Source: an uncultured Lachnospiraceae bacterium
Lineage (GTDB): Bacteria > Bacillota > Clostridia > Lachnospirales > Lachnospiraceae
Direction: 5' to 3'
NCBI GenBank assembly: GCA_944383765.1
Contig: CALWQT010000010.1
Span: 26,474-90,473, forward strand
DNA length: 64,000 nt
The notes beneath the pieces are model-generated. The model saw nothing but the letters and a program-made list of their open reading frames with translations. It did not search any database and was not told where the DNA came from. The translations under genes and the position numbers were made by a program. This document shows positions 17,620 through 31,366 of the stretch, in pieces. Every line of letters begins with the position of its first letter. The first letter of the stretch is position 1.

Positions 17620-18155
17620 TATCGAACGTATACAGCGAAGCATTGTTTGAGACGGCCCTGGAAAAGGATCAGGTGGATTCCCTGTATGAGGAAGCTCTGA
17701 GCCTGAGAGAGATTTTCACTGAAAATGCTGAACTTCTGCAGCTTCTGGATCACCCTAAGATTGTCAGGGAAGAAAAACTGGAAATATTGAAACATATTTT
17801 TTCCGGAAAGCTTTCCGGTGAATGGCAGGGGCTTCTTGCGGTCACTGTGGAAAAGGGACGGCAGCATGAAGCGCCGAAGATTATTGATGCGTTTATCAGG
17901 GACGTGAAAGAATATAAGCGGATAGGAACTGCTCATGTGGAGAGCGCTGTGGAACTTACCCCACAGCAGAAAACCCAGATCCAGCAGAAATTGCTTGCTA
18001 CTACTTCCTATGTGGAATTTGAGATGGATTATAAAGTGAATCCAGCTCTGATAGGAGGCCTGGTGATCCGTATCGGAGACCGGGTGGTGGATAGCAGTAT
18101 CCGCACACAGATTTATGAAATAAAGAGAGAACTGCTGAAAATGCAGATGGCGTAA
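17607..18155 (+). CDS. atpH: ATP synthase F1 subunit delta
   Basis: A 182-residue delta (OSCP-like) subunit with a helical N-terminal domain and the conserved C-terminal segment NPALIGGLVIRIGDRVVDSSIR near residues 148-169. It links the peripheral stalk b subunits to the alpha3beta3 head. It overlaps atpF by 13 bp and lies 59 bp before atpA. Confidence 0.95.
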   Translation: MAKLVSNVYSEALFETALEKDQVDSLYEEALSLREIFTENAELLQLLDHPKIVREEKLEILKHIFSGKLSGEWQGLLAVTVEKGRQHEAPKIIDAFIRDVKEYKRIGTAHVESAVELTPQQKTQIQQKLLATTSYVEFEMDYKVNPALIGGLVIRIGDRVVDSSIRTQIYEIKRELLKMQMA

Positions 18156-18214
18156 AACGCTTTGGTAATGAAAATATTGCTGTTGGATCAGACAGCAGGA
18201 AAGGTGCGAACTGA

Positions 18215-19720
<1,506 letters not shown>

Positions 19721-19732
19721 AGGTGACGGATT

Positions 19733-22001
<2,269 letters not shown>

Positions 22002-22012
22002 GGGGGCAGAAT

Positions 22013-22411
22013 ATGGCGGAAATGATGAAATTGAAGGTGATCACTCCGGAACGGAATTTCTATGACGGAGAAGCCTCTATGGTAGAGTTTACTACCACAG
22101 AGGGTGACATCGGTATTTATAAGGATCATATCCCGCTGACTGCCATTGTGGCTCCGGGAGTTCTGACAATCCATGAGCCGGAAGGCAAGAGGGAGGCGGC
22201 ATTGATTTCCGGGTTTGCGGAGATTCTGCCGGATGGCGTGACGATTCTTGCTGAAGTGGCAGAATGGCCGGATGAAATTGATTACAGCAGAGCCCAGGAG
22301 GCAAAAGAACGGGCAGAACGGCGGCTTCAGGAAAAGGCCCCGAATCTGGACGTAGCCAGAGCAGAACTGGCGCTGAAACGGGCTTTGGTCAGACTGGATA
22401 TGAGAAAATAA
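22013..22411 (+). CDS. atpC: ATP synthase F1 subunit epsilon
   Basis: A 132-residue epsilon subunit: N-terminal beta-sandwich (LKVITPERNFYDGEASMVEF, then GDIGIYKDHIPLTA) and two C-terminal helices. It binds gamma and the c ring and can inhibit ATP hydrolysis. It is the last gene of the operon and is followed at once by a strong terminator. Confidence 0.96.
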   Translation: MAEMMKLKVITPERNFYDGEASMVEFTTTEGDIGIYKDHIPLTAIVAPGVLTIHEPEGKREAALISGFAEILPDGVTILAEVAEWPDEIDYSRAQEAKERAERRLQEKAPNLDVARAELALKRALVRLDMRK

Positions 22412-22414
22412 GAG

Positions 22415-22452
22415 AAAATGCTGTTGTGCCGGTGGGCACGGCAGCATTTTTT
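22415..22452 (+). terminator. Terminator of the ATP synthase operon
   Basis: Outer 9-bp stem (AAAATGCTG / CAGCATTTT) with an inner GTGCC/GGCAC helix, then a T-run. It starts three bases after the atpC stop. Confidence 0.92.
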
Positions 22453-22505
22453 GTGACCAAAAGAAAGAGGGAAGTGTATTAAGAAAGTCTTAAAAAACAG
22501 GCGGC

Positions 22506-22534
22506 TTGCACTTCCCCTGTTTTTCAGTTAGAAT
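22506..22534 (+). promoter_or_regulatory. Promoter for the nucleotidyltransferase gene
   Basis: TTGCAC (22506-22511), 17-bp spacer, TAGAAT (22529-22534), 66 bp before the GTG start. Confidence 0.65.
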
Positions 22535-22600
22535 AAAATAAAACAAACTGCGGACGGCAGTTTTGATCAAGCAAAAACAAAATCAACGGGAGGTAATATT

Positions 22601-23521
22601 GTGAAGGAAACAGCCCTTGTCATTATGGCAGCAGGAATAGGGAGCCGCTTTGGGGGAGGCATTAAACAGCTGGAGCCGGTAGGCCCAAACGGGGAAATCA
22701 TTATGGATTATTCCATTTATGATGCCTTGGAAGCCGGATTTGATAAGATTGTATTTATTATAAGAAAAGACCTGGAAAAGGATTTTAAGGAAATCATTGG
22801 AAACCGCATTGAAAAGATTGCGAAAGTAGAATATGCCTATCAGGAACTGGATGATATTCCGGCTGGGATTTCGGTTCCGGAAGGAAGAAAGAAACCATGG
22901 GGGACCGGTCAGGCTGTGTTAAGCATCAGAGGACTGGTGAATGGCCCATTTTTGGTGATCAATGCAGATGACTATTATGGAAAAGAAGGATTTAAGAAAA
23001 TCCATGATTATATGACAAAGGAAATGAAAGACAGCGATGGCGTTTATGATATGTGCATGGGAGGATTTATTCTGAAAAATACTCTCAGTGATCATGGAAG
23101 CGTGACAAGAGGGGTGTGTACACTCAGGGAAGACGGAAGCCTGAAGGATGTGACAGAGACGTATGAGATCCGTATGGAGCAGGGAACACTTTTGGCTCAG
23201 GATGAAAGTGGAAATCCGGTATCTGTAAGTCCGGAACAGCATGTTTCCATGAATATGTGGGGGCTGCCGGAAGGTTTTCTGAAGGAATTGGAGCAGGGAT
23301 TTCCTGATTTCCTCTCTTCGCTGAAAGAAGGAGATATTAAATCGGAATATCTTCTTCCCAAGATCATTGATGATCTGGTAAAAAAAGGAAAAGCTACTGT
23401 GACAGTACTGGAGACAAGAGACAAATGGTTTGGTGTTACTTATAAAGAAGATAAGGAGACCGTTGTTGCAGCGATCCGTCAATTGATCCATGACGGAGTT
23501 TACCCGGAAAAGTTATTTTAA
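22601..23521 (+). CDS. Sugar-phosphate nucleotidyltransferase family protein
   Basis: A 306-residue GT-A-fold nucleotidyltransferase starting at GTG 22601 (GGGAGGTAATATT before it). The N-terminal loop is MAAGIGSRFGGGIKQLEPVGP (residues 9-29), with an unusual GGGIKQ in place of the common G-x-R-x-x-P-x-T-K. A metal-binding Asp pair lies in INADDYYG near 124. It probably activates a sugar-1-phosphate or another phosphorylated alcohol with NTP; the substrate is not evident. The following gene lies 26 bp on, so both may share a transcript. It is not the glgC type and lacks a C-terminal hexapeptide domain. Confidence 0.8.
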   Translation: MKETALVIMAAGIGSRFGGGIKQLEPVGPNGEIIMDYSIYDALEAGFDKIVFIIRKDLEKDFKEIIGNRIEKIAKVEYAYQELDDIPAGISVPEGRKKPWGTGQAVLSIRGLVNGPFLVINADDYYGKEGFKKIHDYMTKEMKDSDGVYDMCMGGFILKNTLSDHGSVTRGVCTLREDGSLKDVTETYEIRMEQGTLLAQDESGNPVSVSPEQHVSMNMWGLPEGFLKELEQGFPDFLSSLKEGDIKSEYLLPKIIDDLVKKGKATVTVLETRDKWFGVTYKEDKETVVAAIRQLIHDGVYPEKLF

Positions 23522-23547
23522 ACAGAGGACAGAAGGAAGAGTAATCT

Positions 23548-26019
23548 ATGAGTCGATGGAAGAAAAAAGCAGGAATTTTGCTGGGCGTATTTGTCGCAGC
23601 AATTGCTGTGTGTTTTGTGCTGACCCAAAATCTCCTGACTGGAGAAGAAGAAAAAGTATATATTTCTATGGAGGAGTCTTCTCTGCCGGTGGCGTATGTG
23701 GAAACTATGGGCAGAGAAATGAACCTTTTGCATGGATATATCCAGGATATGGAGGGAACAGTTGCGGACTCATTGACGATTCTTCCTGAGGACAGAAATC
23801 TTTCTGTCCGTTTTTCCGGTTATGAAGGCCAGATTACAGGAATTAAATATGAGATCAGGAGCCTGGACCAGACACAGCTGGTGGAACGAACAGAACTGGA
23901 TACCTGGAATACAGAAGAAGATGGAGTGAGGGCATCTTTGCCTATCCAAAACCTTTTGTCCGAAGATATCCGATATCAGCTGTGTATCATAGTTTCTCTT
24001 GATGATGGCAGACAGGCGAGATATTATACACGGATCGTATGGACGGATGGCACAAAAGCACAGGAAATGGTAAATCTGGCTATGGAATTTTCAGATAAGA
24101 CGTTTGATCAGAATCAGGCGAGAGACCTGGTGACTTATCTGGAGGTTGATCCGACGGCAGATAACAGCTCTCTGGGCCATGTAACCATTCATTCTGATTT
24201 TTCCCAGCTCACATGGGCAGGCATGGATATGGAAGTGCTGGGGGAAAAGCAGGTTACGCTGAAAGAGGCTGATGGTATCATGGGAAATGTGGAAGTGAGC
24301 TATCTGGTTTATGAATCAGGAAAAGACCAGGAATTATATGAAGTCACAGAAAATTTTACCATGAAATGGGACGAAAAAAGAATCTATTTAATGAATTATG
24401 ATCGGACCATGGACCAGATTTTTTCCGGAGAAAGGGATTTGGTGAGCGGGAAAAGGATTCTTCTGGGAATTCAGAATGATGGCAATGTTCAGATCGTGGA
24501 AAGCGGGGATGGCAGATACACGGCTTTTGCAGTCAATGATGACCTGTGGCTGTATGACCAGGGACAGGGCAGGGGAGATGGCAGTTTGACAAGAGTCTTT
24601 TCTTTCCGGAGCCAGGACAGGGAAGATGCAAGAGATAATTATGGAGAGCATGGTATCAAAGTGCTGAAGACGGGAGATAGCGGCAGCATAGATTTTATGG
24701 TATATGGGTACATGAACCGGGGAAGGCATGAAGGAGCTATGGGTGTTGCTGTCTACCAATACAGAGAAGAAATGCTGGAAGAGAGATTCTTTTTCCCTAC
24801 CACTTCTTCCTATGAAGAGTTATCTGCCGATCTTTCCCAGCTGGCTTATCTGGATAAGAATGGAATGCTTTATCTTTATGTGGCAGATACGGTATATGGG
24901 GTGGATCTGAAAAGTAATGAATATCTGGTGGTAGCTGACGGACTGATAGATGGAGGATATGCGGTAAGCAGTGACCAGAGCCATCTGGCATGGCAGGAAG
25001 GACGCAGCTTATATGGGGCAGAAGCGCTGCATCTGATGAATCTGGAGACTGGAATGAAAATGGACATACCGGCAGATTATGGCGGTTATGTGCGTTTGTT
25101 CGGTTTTGTAGAAAATGATATGATTTATGGAAAGGCAGAACAGGAAGATCAGTGGATCGTAAGGGGAAGGGTATCGGATCTTCCGGTTTTCGACCTGCAG
25201 ATTGTAGATGACAGTCTGAATGTACAGGCTGAATATAAAAAAGAAGATATTTATGTTACGAATGTTCAGGCAGAAGGCGGCAGGATACGGCTGGATCAGG
25301 TGGTAAAAAGCGGCACCGGATTTGAAAAAACAGGAGAAGATATCATAGTCTGCAATGCAGAATTGGAGAGTGGAGAGGAACAGGCTCTTGGCTGGTATGC
25401 CTCCAATGACAGAAGAAAAGTATATTTTATTCAGCTGGATCATGAAGTGGAAGGCAGTGAACATCTTCGCCTGAATGCGCCCAAAAGCGTGACTTATGAT
25501 GCTGCGGATATCCTGGAGTTGAAATCAGGAGAGTGGGAGCAGACGGTGGAATACCAGGCCTTTGGAAATGGGAAGATGCTGGGCCGTACAGATAATCTGG
25601 CGGAAGCGATCGGACTTTGCTATGACCAGATGGGTTATGTAAAAGACCAGAATGGAAGAATCGTATGGAACCGGGTGGATCGGGGAACTTCCTATCAGAT
25701 AAAAGACGGGGCCTCAGCAGCGGCAAAAATGACCAAATATCTGGATACCCTGGAAACAGACGGAAAGCAGGATAATGGAGTTCTTGTCATGAGCGGGAAA
25801 GGGGCTACCTTACATCAGGTATTATATTATGTAGGGAAGGGCTGTCCGGTGGTGGCCTATGAACCGGACGGCAGTTATCTGTTGATCACTGGTTATGACC
25901 AGTATAATATTACCGTGCTGGATCCGGATACGGGAGAAAGCCGGAAGATGGGGCTGGAAGATGGAAACCAGTATTTCGCATCCATGAAAGACGATTTTGC
26001 ATGCGCCCTTTACAAATAG
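23548..26019 (+). CDS. Large membrane-anchored exported protein, propeller-like with degenerate C39-like end
   Basis: An 823-residue protein of unknown function. Residues 7-26 are a signal anchor after a basic MSRWKKK start, so the body faces outside the cell. Residues 50-270 look like all-beta domains. About 290-600 contain repeated short strands with D-x-S-x-x-L-A-Y or G-x-Y-x-x-F motifs, typical of a beta-propeller (for example SSDQSHLAWQEG). The last 160 residues resemble a C39-like papain-fold peptidase (CPVVAYEPDGSYLLITGYD, then VLDPDTGE). The usual catalytic His before the ITGYD strand is replaced by Tyr and no clear nucleophilic Cys block is seen. I infer a ligand-binding or adhesive role. 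Confidence 0.65.
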   Translation: MSRWKKKAGILLGVFVAAIAVCFVLTQNLLTGEEEKVYISMEESSLPVAYVETMGREMNLLHGYIQDMEGTVADSLTILPEDRNLSVRFSGYEGQITGIKYEIRSLDQTQLVERTELDTWNTEEDGVRASLPIQNLLSEDIRYQLCIIVSLDDGRQARYYTRIVWTDGTKAQEMVNLAMEFSDKTFDQNQARDLVTYLEVDPTADNSSLGHVTIHSDFSQLTWAGMDMEVLGEKQVTLKEADGIMGNVEVSYLVYESGKDQELYEVTENFTMKWDEKRIYLMNYDRTMDQIFSGERDLVSGKRILLGIQNDGNVQIVESGDGRYTAFAVNDDLWLYDQGQGRGDGSLTRVFSFRSQDREDARDNYGEHGIKVLKTGDSGSIDFMVYGYMNRGRHEGAMGVAVYQYREEMLEERFFFPTTSSYEELSADLSQLAYLDKNGMLYLYVADTVYGVDLKSNEYLVVADGLIDGGYAVSSDQSHLAWQEGRSLYGAEALHLMNLETGMKMDIPADYGGYVRLFGFVENDMIYGKAEQEDQWIVRGRVSDLPVFDLQIVDDSLNVQAEYKKEDIYVTNVQAEGGRIRLDQVVKSGTGFEKTGEDIIVCNAELESGEEQALGWYASNDRRKVYFIQLDHEVEGSEHLRLNAPKSVTYDAADILELKSGEWEQTVEYQAFGNGKMLGRTDNLAEAIGLCYDQMGYVKDQNGRIVWNRVDRGTSYQIKDGASAAAKMTKYLDTLETDGKQDNGVLVMSGKGATLHQVLYYVGKGCPVVAYEPDGSYLLITGYDQYNITVLDPDTGESRKMGLEDGNQYFASMKDDFACALYK

Positions 26020-26036
26020 AAATCTTATGCTATAAT
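26009..26036 (+). promoter_or_regulatory. Promoter for murA
   Basis: TTTACA (26009-26014), 16-bp spacer, TATAAT (26031-26036). The -35 overlaps the end of the previous gene. Confidence 0.7.
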
Positions 26037-26104
26037 CATACTTGCAACATGGAAGGGTTGAAATAACAAGTAATTGATATAGATAGATTTATTTGAGGTA
26101 AGGA

Positions 26105-27397
26105 ATGGAACAGTATATTATGAAAGGCGGCAATCCGCTGGTTGGTGAGGTGAATATCAGCGGAGCAAAGAATGCTGCGCTTGGAATTTTAGCTGCGGCA
26201 ATTATGACTGACGAAGATGTACTGATTGATAATCTGCCAGATGTGAGAGATATTAATGTGCTTTTGGAAGCGATCGCTGAGATTGGCGCTACTGTGGAGA
26301 GGATTGACTCTCATACAGTGAGGATCAATGCTGGCAAGATTAAAGAAGTGTCTGTAGATGATGAATTTATCCGTAAAATCCGGGCATCTTATTATTTTAT
26401 AGGTGCCCTTCTGGGAAAATACAAGAGCGCGGAAGTGCCTTTGCCGGGAGGCTGCAATATTGGCAGCCGTCCTATTGACCAGCATTTAAAGGGCTTTAAG
26501 GCTCTGGGCGCTAAGGTGGATATTGTAAAAGGGTCTGTGGTAGCCCATGCCATTGACCTGGTAGGCAGCCATATTTATCTGGATGTAGTGTCAGTAGGGG
26601 CTACGATCAATATTATGATGGCGGCAGCCCTGGCTGAGGGGCAGACCATATTGGAAAATGTGGCGAAGGAACCCCATGTGGTAGATGTGGCGAATTTCCT
26701 GAACAGTATGGGAGCGAATATCAAAGGGGCCGGTACTGACGTGATCCGGATCAAAGGAGTGACCAAACTGCACGGAACGGAGTATTCGGTAATTCCAGAC
26801 CAGATTGAAGCGGGAACGTTTATGTGTGCCGCAGCAGCGACCCGTGGGGATATTACGGTAAAAAATGTAATCCCTAAACATCTGGAAGCGATTTCTGCAA
26901 AACTGGCGGAAATCGGCTGTGAAATTGTGGAATTTGATGATGCTGTCCGGGTAGTAGGAAAGCCAAAGCAGCATTCCACGAATATCAAAACTCTTCCTTA
27001 TCCTGGATTCCCTACAGATATGCAGCCGCAGATGGCAGTAACGCTGGCCCTGGCAGAGGGGACCAGTATGGTGACAGAGAGTATTTTTGAAAACCGGTTT
27101 AAGTATGTGGATGAGCTGGCCCGTATGGGAGGCAGTATTAAAGTAGAAGGCAATGTGGCAGTGATAGACGGCGTGAAGAATTTTACGGGGGCACAGGTAG
27201 AGGCTCCGGATCTTCGGGCTGGTGCTGCCTTGGTGATTGCTGGTCTGGCAGCGGATGGTTATACGGTGGTAGACGAGATTGGTTACATACAGAGAGGCTA
27301 TGAGCAGTTTGAAAAGAAGCTCCAGTCCCTGGGCGCTGTGATCGAGAAAGTGGATTCGGAAAAGGAAGCCAGAAAGTTCCAGTTCCGGGTAGGCTGA
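26105..27397 (+). CDS. murA: UDP-N-acetylglucosamine 1-carboxyvinyltransferase
   Basis: A 430-residue EPSP-synthase-fold enzyme. It transfers enolpyruvate from PEP to UDP-GlcNAc, the first committed step of peptidoglycan precursor synthesis. The catalytic cysteine is present in [14 protein letters not shown] near residue 117, so the enzyme should be fosfomycin-sensitive. The N-terminal [21 protein letters not shown] and the C-terminal [17 protein letters not shown] motifs are typical. It has its own promoter and a TTGAGGTAAGGA ribosome binding site. Firmicutes often have two copies; which paralogue this is cannot be told here. Confidence 0.96.
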   Translation: MEQYIMKGGNPLVGEVNISGAKNAALGILAAAIMTDEDVLIDNLPDVRDINVLLEAIAEIGATVERIDSHTVRINAGKIKEVSVDDEFIRKIRASYYFIGALLGKYKSAEVPLPGGCNIGSRPIDQHLKGFKALGAKVDIVKGSVVAHAIDLVGSHIYLDVVSVGATINIMMAAALAEGQTILENVAKEPHVVDVANFLNSMGANIKGAGTDVIRIKGVTKLHGTEYSVIPDQIEAGTFMCAAAATRGDITVKNVIPKHLEAISAKLAEIGCEIVEFDDAVRVVGKPKQHSTNIKTLPYPGFPTDMQPQMAVTLALAEGTSMVTESIFENRFKYVDELARMGGSIKVEGNVAVIDGVKNFTGAQVEAPDLRAGAALVIAGLAADGYTVVDEIGYIQRGYEQFEKKLQSLGAVIEKVDSEKEARKFQFRVG

Positions 27398-27404
27398 AAA
27401 CCTG

Positions 27405-27432
27405 GTTGACAAACAGGGCGGAATGTTATAAG
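27405..27432 (+). promoter_or_regulatory. Promoter of the metK leader
   Basis: TTGACA (27405-27410) with TATAAG (27427-27432) after 16 bp, placed about 40 bp before the riboswitch. Confidence 0.65.
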
Positions 27433-27474
27433 ATACATCTGCAACTTTATAAAAATTGAAAAGAACGTATATCC

Positions 27475-27660
27475 CTTATTCAGAGTGGCGGAGACAGAGA
27501 GGGTCGATGAAGTCACGGCAACCCCGTTTAAGCGCATGGCGTGAAGAACGGAAGGTGCCAACCTGAGCGAGGACATAGGGAGATTCCCTATAAATCGAGC
27601 AATAAGAGGAATTGATACAGCATTGATCAAGTCCGTATTGCGATACGGGCTTTTCTTTTT
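27475..27660 (+). promoter_or_regulatory. SAM-I riboswitch (S-box) with terminator, upstream of metK
   Basis: The aptamer runs from CTTATT (27475) to AATAAGAG (27601-27608), the closing P1 helix. Conserved S-box pieces appear in order: CAGAG-TGGCGGAG, GGGTCGATGAAG, CGGCAACC, AAGGTGCCAACC and the final AATAAGAGG. A terminator hairpin (27631-27638 with 27643-27650) followed by TTTTCTTTTT is the expression platform. High S-adenosylmethionine should stabilise the aptamer and end transcription before metK, giving feedback control. Confidence 0.95.
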
Positions 27661-27700
27661 GCCGACACCATAAGGTGTGATTACAGAAGGAGGAAATAAA

Positions 27701-28894
27701 ATGGAGAAATTATTGTTTACGTCCGAGTCTGTTACAGAAGGACATCCGGATAAAATGTGTGACCAGATTTCTGATGCGATTCTGGATGCCCTGATGGAAC
27801 AGGACCCGATGAGCCGTGTAGCATGTGAGACAGCCGTTACCACAGGACTGGTACTGGTAATGGGTGAGATTACCACCAAGGCATATGTGGATATTCAGAA
27901 GATTGTCCGTGAGACTGTCCGTGAAATTGGATATGACCGGGCAAAATATGGTTTTGACTGCGATACCTGCGGCGTGATCGTTGCCATTGATGAGCAGTCT
28001 GCAGATATTGCTTTGGGTGTGGACAAGGCGCTGGAAGCAAAAGAGCATACCATGTCAGAGGAAGAAATCGATGCCATTGGAGCCGGAGACCAGGGAATGA
28101 TGTTTGGATATGCCACTAATGAGACGGAAGAATATACGCCATATCCCATTGCACTGGCTCATAAGCTGGCACGCCGTCTGACAGAAGTAAGAAAGAACGG
28201 AACCCTTTCTTATCTTCGCCCGGATGGAAAGACACAGGTGACGGTAGAATATGATGAGGCTGGAAAACCAAAGCGTCTGGAAGCAGTCGTGCTTTCTACT
28301 CAGCATGATGATGCGGTTTCCCAGGAGCAGATCCACGAGGATATTAAGAAATATGTGTTCGACGCGATTCTTCCTGCAGAGCTGGTAGATGAGAAAACAA
28401 AATTCTTTATCAATCCTACAGGACGTTTTGTGATCGGAGGACCTCACGGAGACAGCGGTCTTACAGGACGTAAGATCATTGTGGATACTTACGGCGGTTA
28501 TGCCCGTCACGGCGGCGGAGCTTTCTCCGGAAAAGACTGTACCAAGGTGGACCGTTCAGCAGCCTACGCAGCCCGGTATGTGGCAAAAAATGTGGTAGCA
28601 GCAGGACTGGCTGACCGGTGTGAGATTCAGCTTTCCTATGCCATCGGAGTAGCCCATCCTACATCGATCATGGTAGATACCTTTGGAACCGGAAAGCTGT
28701 CCAATGAAAAACTGGTGGAGATTATCCGTGAGAACTTTGACTTACGGCCGGCAGGAATTATCAAGATGCTGGATCTTCGCCGTCCGATTTACAAGCAGAC
28801 AGCAGCCTATGGTCATTTTGGAAGAAATGATCTGGATCTTCCCTGGGAGAAGCTGGATAAGGCAGAATTGTTAAAGAAGTATTCCCAAAATTAG
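27701..28894 (+). CDS. metK: S-adenosylmethionine synthetase
   Basis: A 397-residue methionine adenosyltransferase that makes SAM from methionine and ATP. The start is ATG 27701 with AGAAGGAGG before it; the frame is open eight codons upstream without support. Typical blocks are [13 protein letters not shown] at 5-17, [16 protein letters not shown] near 120, [16 protein letters not shown] near 245 and [19 protein letters not shown] near 270. It is controlled by the SAM-I riboswitch directly upstream, a standard arrangement in Firmicutes. Confidence 0.97.
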   Translation: MEKLLFTSESVTEGHPDKMCDQISDAILDALMEQDPMSRVACETAVTTGLVLVMGEITTKAYVDIQKIVRETVREIGYDRAKYGFDCDTCGVIVAIDEQSADIALGVDKALEAKEHTMSEEEIDAIGAGDQGMMFGYATNETEEYTPYPIALAHKLARRLTEVRKNGTLSYLRPDGKTQVTVEYDEAGKPKRLEAVVLSTQHDDAVSQEQIHEDIKKYVFDAILPAELVDEKTKFFINPTGRFVIGGPHGDSGLTGRKIIVDTYGGYARHGGGAFSGKDCTKVDRSAAYAARYVAKNVVAAGLADRCEIQLSYAIGVAHPTSIMVDTFGTGKLSNEKLVEIIRENFDLRPAGIIKMLDLRRPIYKQTAAYGHFGRNDLDLPWEKLDKAELLKKYSQN

Positions 28895-28981
28895 TCAGTT
28901 GTGATATGATGGTTCTGAAGCAGGTATTGCTGTCAGAATTCAGACAGCGTAGACAGACTATATCAGAAAAGGGGAAAAGAC

Positions 28982-29635
28982 ATGAAATTTTTTATTGACA
29001 CAGCAAATGTTGACGACATCAGAAAAGCAAATGATATGGGGATTATTTGCGGAGTAACCACCAATCCGTCTCTGATCGCAAAAGAAGGAAGAGATTTTAA
29101 TCAGGTAATTTCTGAGATTGCTTCCATCGTAGACGGACCGATTAGCGGAGAAGTAAAGGCTACCACTACAGATGCAGAAGGCATGATCAAGGAAGGCCGT
29201 GAGATTGCAGCTATCCATCCTAATATGGTAGTGAAGATTCCTATGACCGTAGAAGGTCTGAAGGCAGTGAAGGTTCTGAGCGCAGAGGGAATCAAAACCA
29301 ATGTAACCCTGATCTTCAGCGCAGCACAGGCCCTTCTGGCAGCAAGAGCAGGTGCAACCTATGTATCTCCATTCCTGGGACGTCTGGATGATATTTCCAT
29401 GCCTGGTATTGATCTGATCAATGACATCACAGAAATTTTCATGATGCATGATATTCAGACAGAGATCATCGCTGCAAGCGTCCGCAATCCGATCCATGTG
29501 ATCGACTGCGCAAAGGCAGGAGCTGATATTGCTACTGTTCCTTACAATGTTCTGGTTCAGATGACCAAACATCCTCTGACCGATCAGGGAATTGAAAAAT
29601 TCCAGGCAGATTACAAAGCTGTGTTCGGAGAATAA
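28982..29635 (+). CDS. Small transaldolase / fructose-6-phosphate aldolase
   Basis: A 217-residue member of the short (TalC/FSA) transaldolase family. The Schiff-base lysine is in MVVKIPMT near residue 86, and the conserved [13 protein letters not shown] block lies near 24-36. Short members may act as transaldolase in the pentose phosphate pathway or cleave fructose-6-phosphate; sequence alone does not separate the two. It is flanked by metK and a strong terminator. Confidence 0.9.
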   Translation: MKFFIDTANVDDIRKANDMGIICGVTTNPSLIAKEGRDFNQVISEIASIVDGPISGEVKATTTDAEGMIKEGREIAAIHPNMVVKIPMTVEGLKAVKVLSAEGIKTNVTLIFSAAQALLAARAGATYVSPFLGRLDDISMPGIDLINDITEIFMMHDIQTEIIAASVRNPIHVIDCAKAGADIATVPYNVLVQMTKHPLTDQGIEKFQADYKAVFGE

Positions 29636-29675
29636 TATAGAAGAAATTTAGAAATCAGGCAGAATACCTGTCTGG

Positions 29676-29706
29676 AAAAGTCCGGAGCTGTGTCTCCGGA
29701 CTTTTT
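29676..29706 (+). terminator. Terminator after the transaldolase
   Basis: Perfect 12-bp stem AAAAGTCCGGAG / CTCCGGACTTTT with a 6-nt loop and T-tract. Confidence 0.92.
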
Positions 29707-29756
29707 ATTTTTTATCCTATTTACAAATAAAAAAAATCGTGATAATTTTTAAATGT

Positions 29757-29780
29757 CGTTATATATAAAAAAACATAACG
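29757..29780 (+). promoter_or_regulatory. Candidate ModE-type operator before the molybdenum operon
   Basis: Inverted repeat CGTTATAT-N8-ACATAACG, 24 bp long, ends 15 bp before the first start codon of the operon. CGTTAT and ATAACG arms are perfect. Half-sites and spacing match, as I recall it, the E. coli ModE box upstream of modA. The operon encodes a ModE-type DNA-binding domain (35996-36937). No clear -35 is visible; the site overlaps the probable transcription start or leader. Confidence 0.65.
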
Positions 29781-29795
29781 GGAGGAAGCGAAAGA

Positions 29796-30842
29796 TTGAA
29801 ACAGATTAAGACAGAAGAAGCGGTAGGCATGGTACTGTGCCATGATATCACGCAGATTATTAAAGGAGTAACGAAAGACGCCGTGTTCCGCAAAGGCCAT
29901 GTGGTGACTCCGGAAGATATTCCTGTGCTTCTGAGTGTGGGAAAAGAATGGCTTTATGTATGGGAGAAAGAAGAAGGAATGCTTCATGAAAATGATGCAG
30001 CGGAAATTCTGTGTGCCATGTGTCTGGGAGAACATATGGAACGTTCCCAGGCAAAGGAAGGGAAAATAGAGATTACGGCCGCCCGGGACGGTCTTTTGAA
30101 AGTAAAACGGGAAGCACTGAAGGCGGTCAATGGTTTTGGACAGATGATGATCGCTACCCGCCATGGTGATTTTCCGGTGCATAAAGGGGATAAACTGGCA
30201 GGAACCCGTATTATTCCCCTTGTGATCGAGGAAGATAAAATGGAGCGGGCCAGAAACATGGCAAAAGAACTGACAGGAGGGAGACCTCTGCTGGAACTGA
30301 AGCCGTTTCTGCCTAAAAAAGTGGGAATTGTGACTACGGGAAACGAAGTATACAGCGGACGCATTAAAGATACCTTTACCCCTGTGGTAGTGGAAAAGTT
30401 AAAGGAATATGGGGGAGAGGTAGTCAGCCATGTTACCTGGAATGATGATGATAGAAAAGTGACGGCTTCCATTCTGGAAATGATCGAACAGGGAGCGGAT
30501 GTAGTGGTCTGTACAGGAGGCATGAGTGTAGATCCGGATGATAAGACACCTCTGGCAATTCGGAATACAGGGGCAAAAATCGTGTCTTATGGGGCGCCGG
30601 TCCTGCCGGGAGCCATGTTCCTTCTGGCATATTATGAGAAGGAAGGCAGGAAGGCGGTGATCATGGGACTTCCAGGGTGTGTCATGTATGCGAAACGGAC
30701 GATTTTTGACCTGATCTTGCCCAGAGTTATGGCAGATGACCAGGTAACAGGGGAAGAACTGGCAGCTCTGGGAGAAGGCGGCCTCTGTCTGAATTGTCCG
30801 GATTGTACATTCCCGAACTGCGGATTCGGAAAGGGACATTAA
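29796..30842 (+). CDS. MoeA-like molybdopterin-binding protein
   Basis: A 348-residue protein starting at TTG 29796 (ACGGGAGGAAGC before it). Residues 170-300 carry the MoCF molybdopterin-binding domain: [33 protein letters not shown] and [13 protein letters not shown]. It is shorter than E. coli MoeA and its N-terminal half differs from the usual MoeA domains I and II. A C-terminal cysteine cluster ([12 protein letters not shown]) may bind a metal. It probably inserts molybdate into adenylated molybdopterin, or handles the cofactor for a hydroxylase of the xanthine dehydrogenase type. It is the first gene of the molybdenum operon. Confidence 0.85.
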   Translation: MKQIKTEEAVGMVLCHDITQIIKGVTKDAVFRKGHVVTPEDIPVLLSVGKEWLYVWEKEEGMLHENDAAEILCAMCLGEHMERSQAKEGKIEITAARDGLLKVKREALKAVNGFGQMMIATRHGDFPVHKGDKLAGTRIIPLVIEEDKMERARNMAKELTGGRPLLELKPFLPKKVGIVTTGNEVYSGRIKDTFTPVVVEKLKEYGGEVVSHVTWNDDDRKVTASILEMIEQGADVVVCTGGMSVDPDDKTPLAIRNTGAKIVSYGAPVLPGAMFLLAYYEKEGRKAVIMGLPGCVMYAKRTIFDLILPRVMADDQVTGEELAALGEGGLCLNCPDCTFPNCGFGKGH

Positions 30843-30871
30843 GCATACGAGTGTGGGAAAGGAGTGAAGAC

Positions 30872-31366
30872 ATGGAATTTACCCATTTTGATGAACAGGG
30901 CAATGCTCATATGGTGGATGTGGGGGAGAAAGATGACAGCCGCCGGGAAGCGGTGGCAAAGGGAAGCATCTTCATGAGCCGGGAATGCCTGGATATGGTA
31001 AAGGCAGGCTCCATGTCCAAGGGAGATGTGCTGGGAGTGGCAAGGATTGCCGGTATTATGGGAGCCAAACAGACCTCTTCCCTTATCCCCCTCTGCCATG
31101 GATTGAACCTGACAAATCTGACTGTGGATTTTCAGATCATAGAGGAACACTGTGAGATTCAGGCAATCTGCCGCGCTCGGACGACTGGAAAGACCGGAGT
31201 GGAGATGGAGGCGCTGACGGGGGTATCCGTTGCTCTTCTTACCATTTATGATATGTGTAAAGCGGTGGATAAAACGATGGAAATGGGAGGGATCCATCTG
31301 GAGTATAAGTCTGGTGGGAAAAGCGGAGAGTTCGTAAATCCCGGGAAAGGACGGCAGGGAGAATGA
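30872..31366 (+). CDS. moaC: Cyclic pyranopterin monophosphate synthase
   Basis: A 164-residue MoaC, which completes conversion of the MoaA product into cyclic pyranopterin monophosphate. Conserved parts are HMVDVGEK near residue 13, [19 protein letters not shown] near 62-80 and the [26 protein letters not shown] block near 109-134. ATG 30872 follows AAAGGAGTGAAGAC. The stop overlaps the moaA start by four bases, so both are made together. Confidence 0.95.
   Translation: MEFTHFDEQGNAHMVDVGEKDDSRREAVAKGSIFMSRECLDMVKAGSMSKGDVLGVARIAGIMGAKQTSSLIPLCHGLNLTNLTVDFQIIEEHCEIQAICRARTTGKTGVEMEALTGVSVALLTIYDMCKAVDKTMEMGGIHLEYKSGGKSGEFVNPGKGRQGE

Noticed and set aside
28932..28952. CTGTC/GACAG inverted repeat between metK and the transaldolase gene
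   Set aside because: The short stem has an 8-nt loop and no T-tract; it is neither a clear terminator nor a known operator.
29707..29795. Possible molybdenum cofactor riboswitch before the moeA-like gene
   Set aside because: The gap is under 90 bp, extremely AT-rich and lacks the conserved aptamer helices. The ModE-like dyad is the better regulatory candidate.
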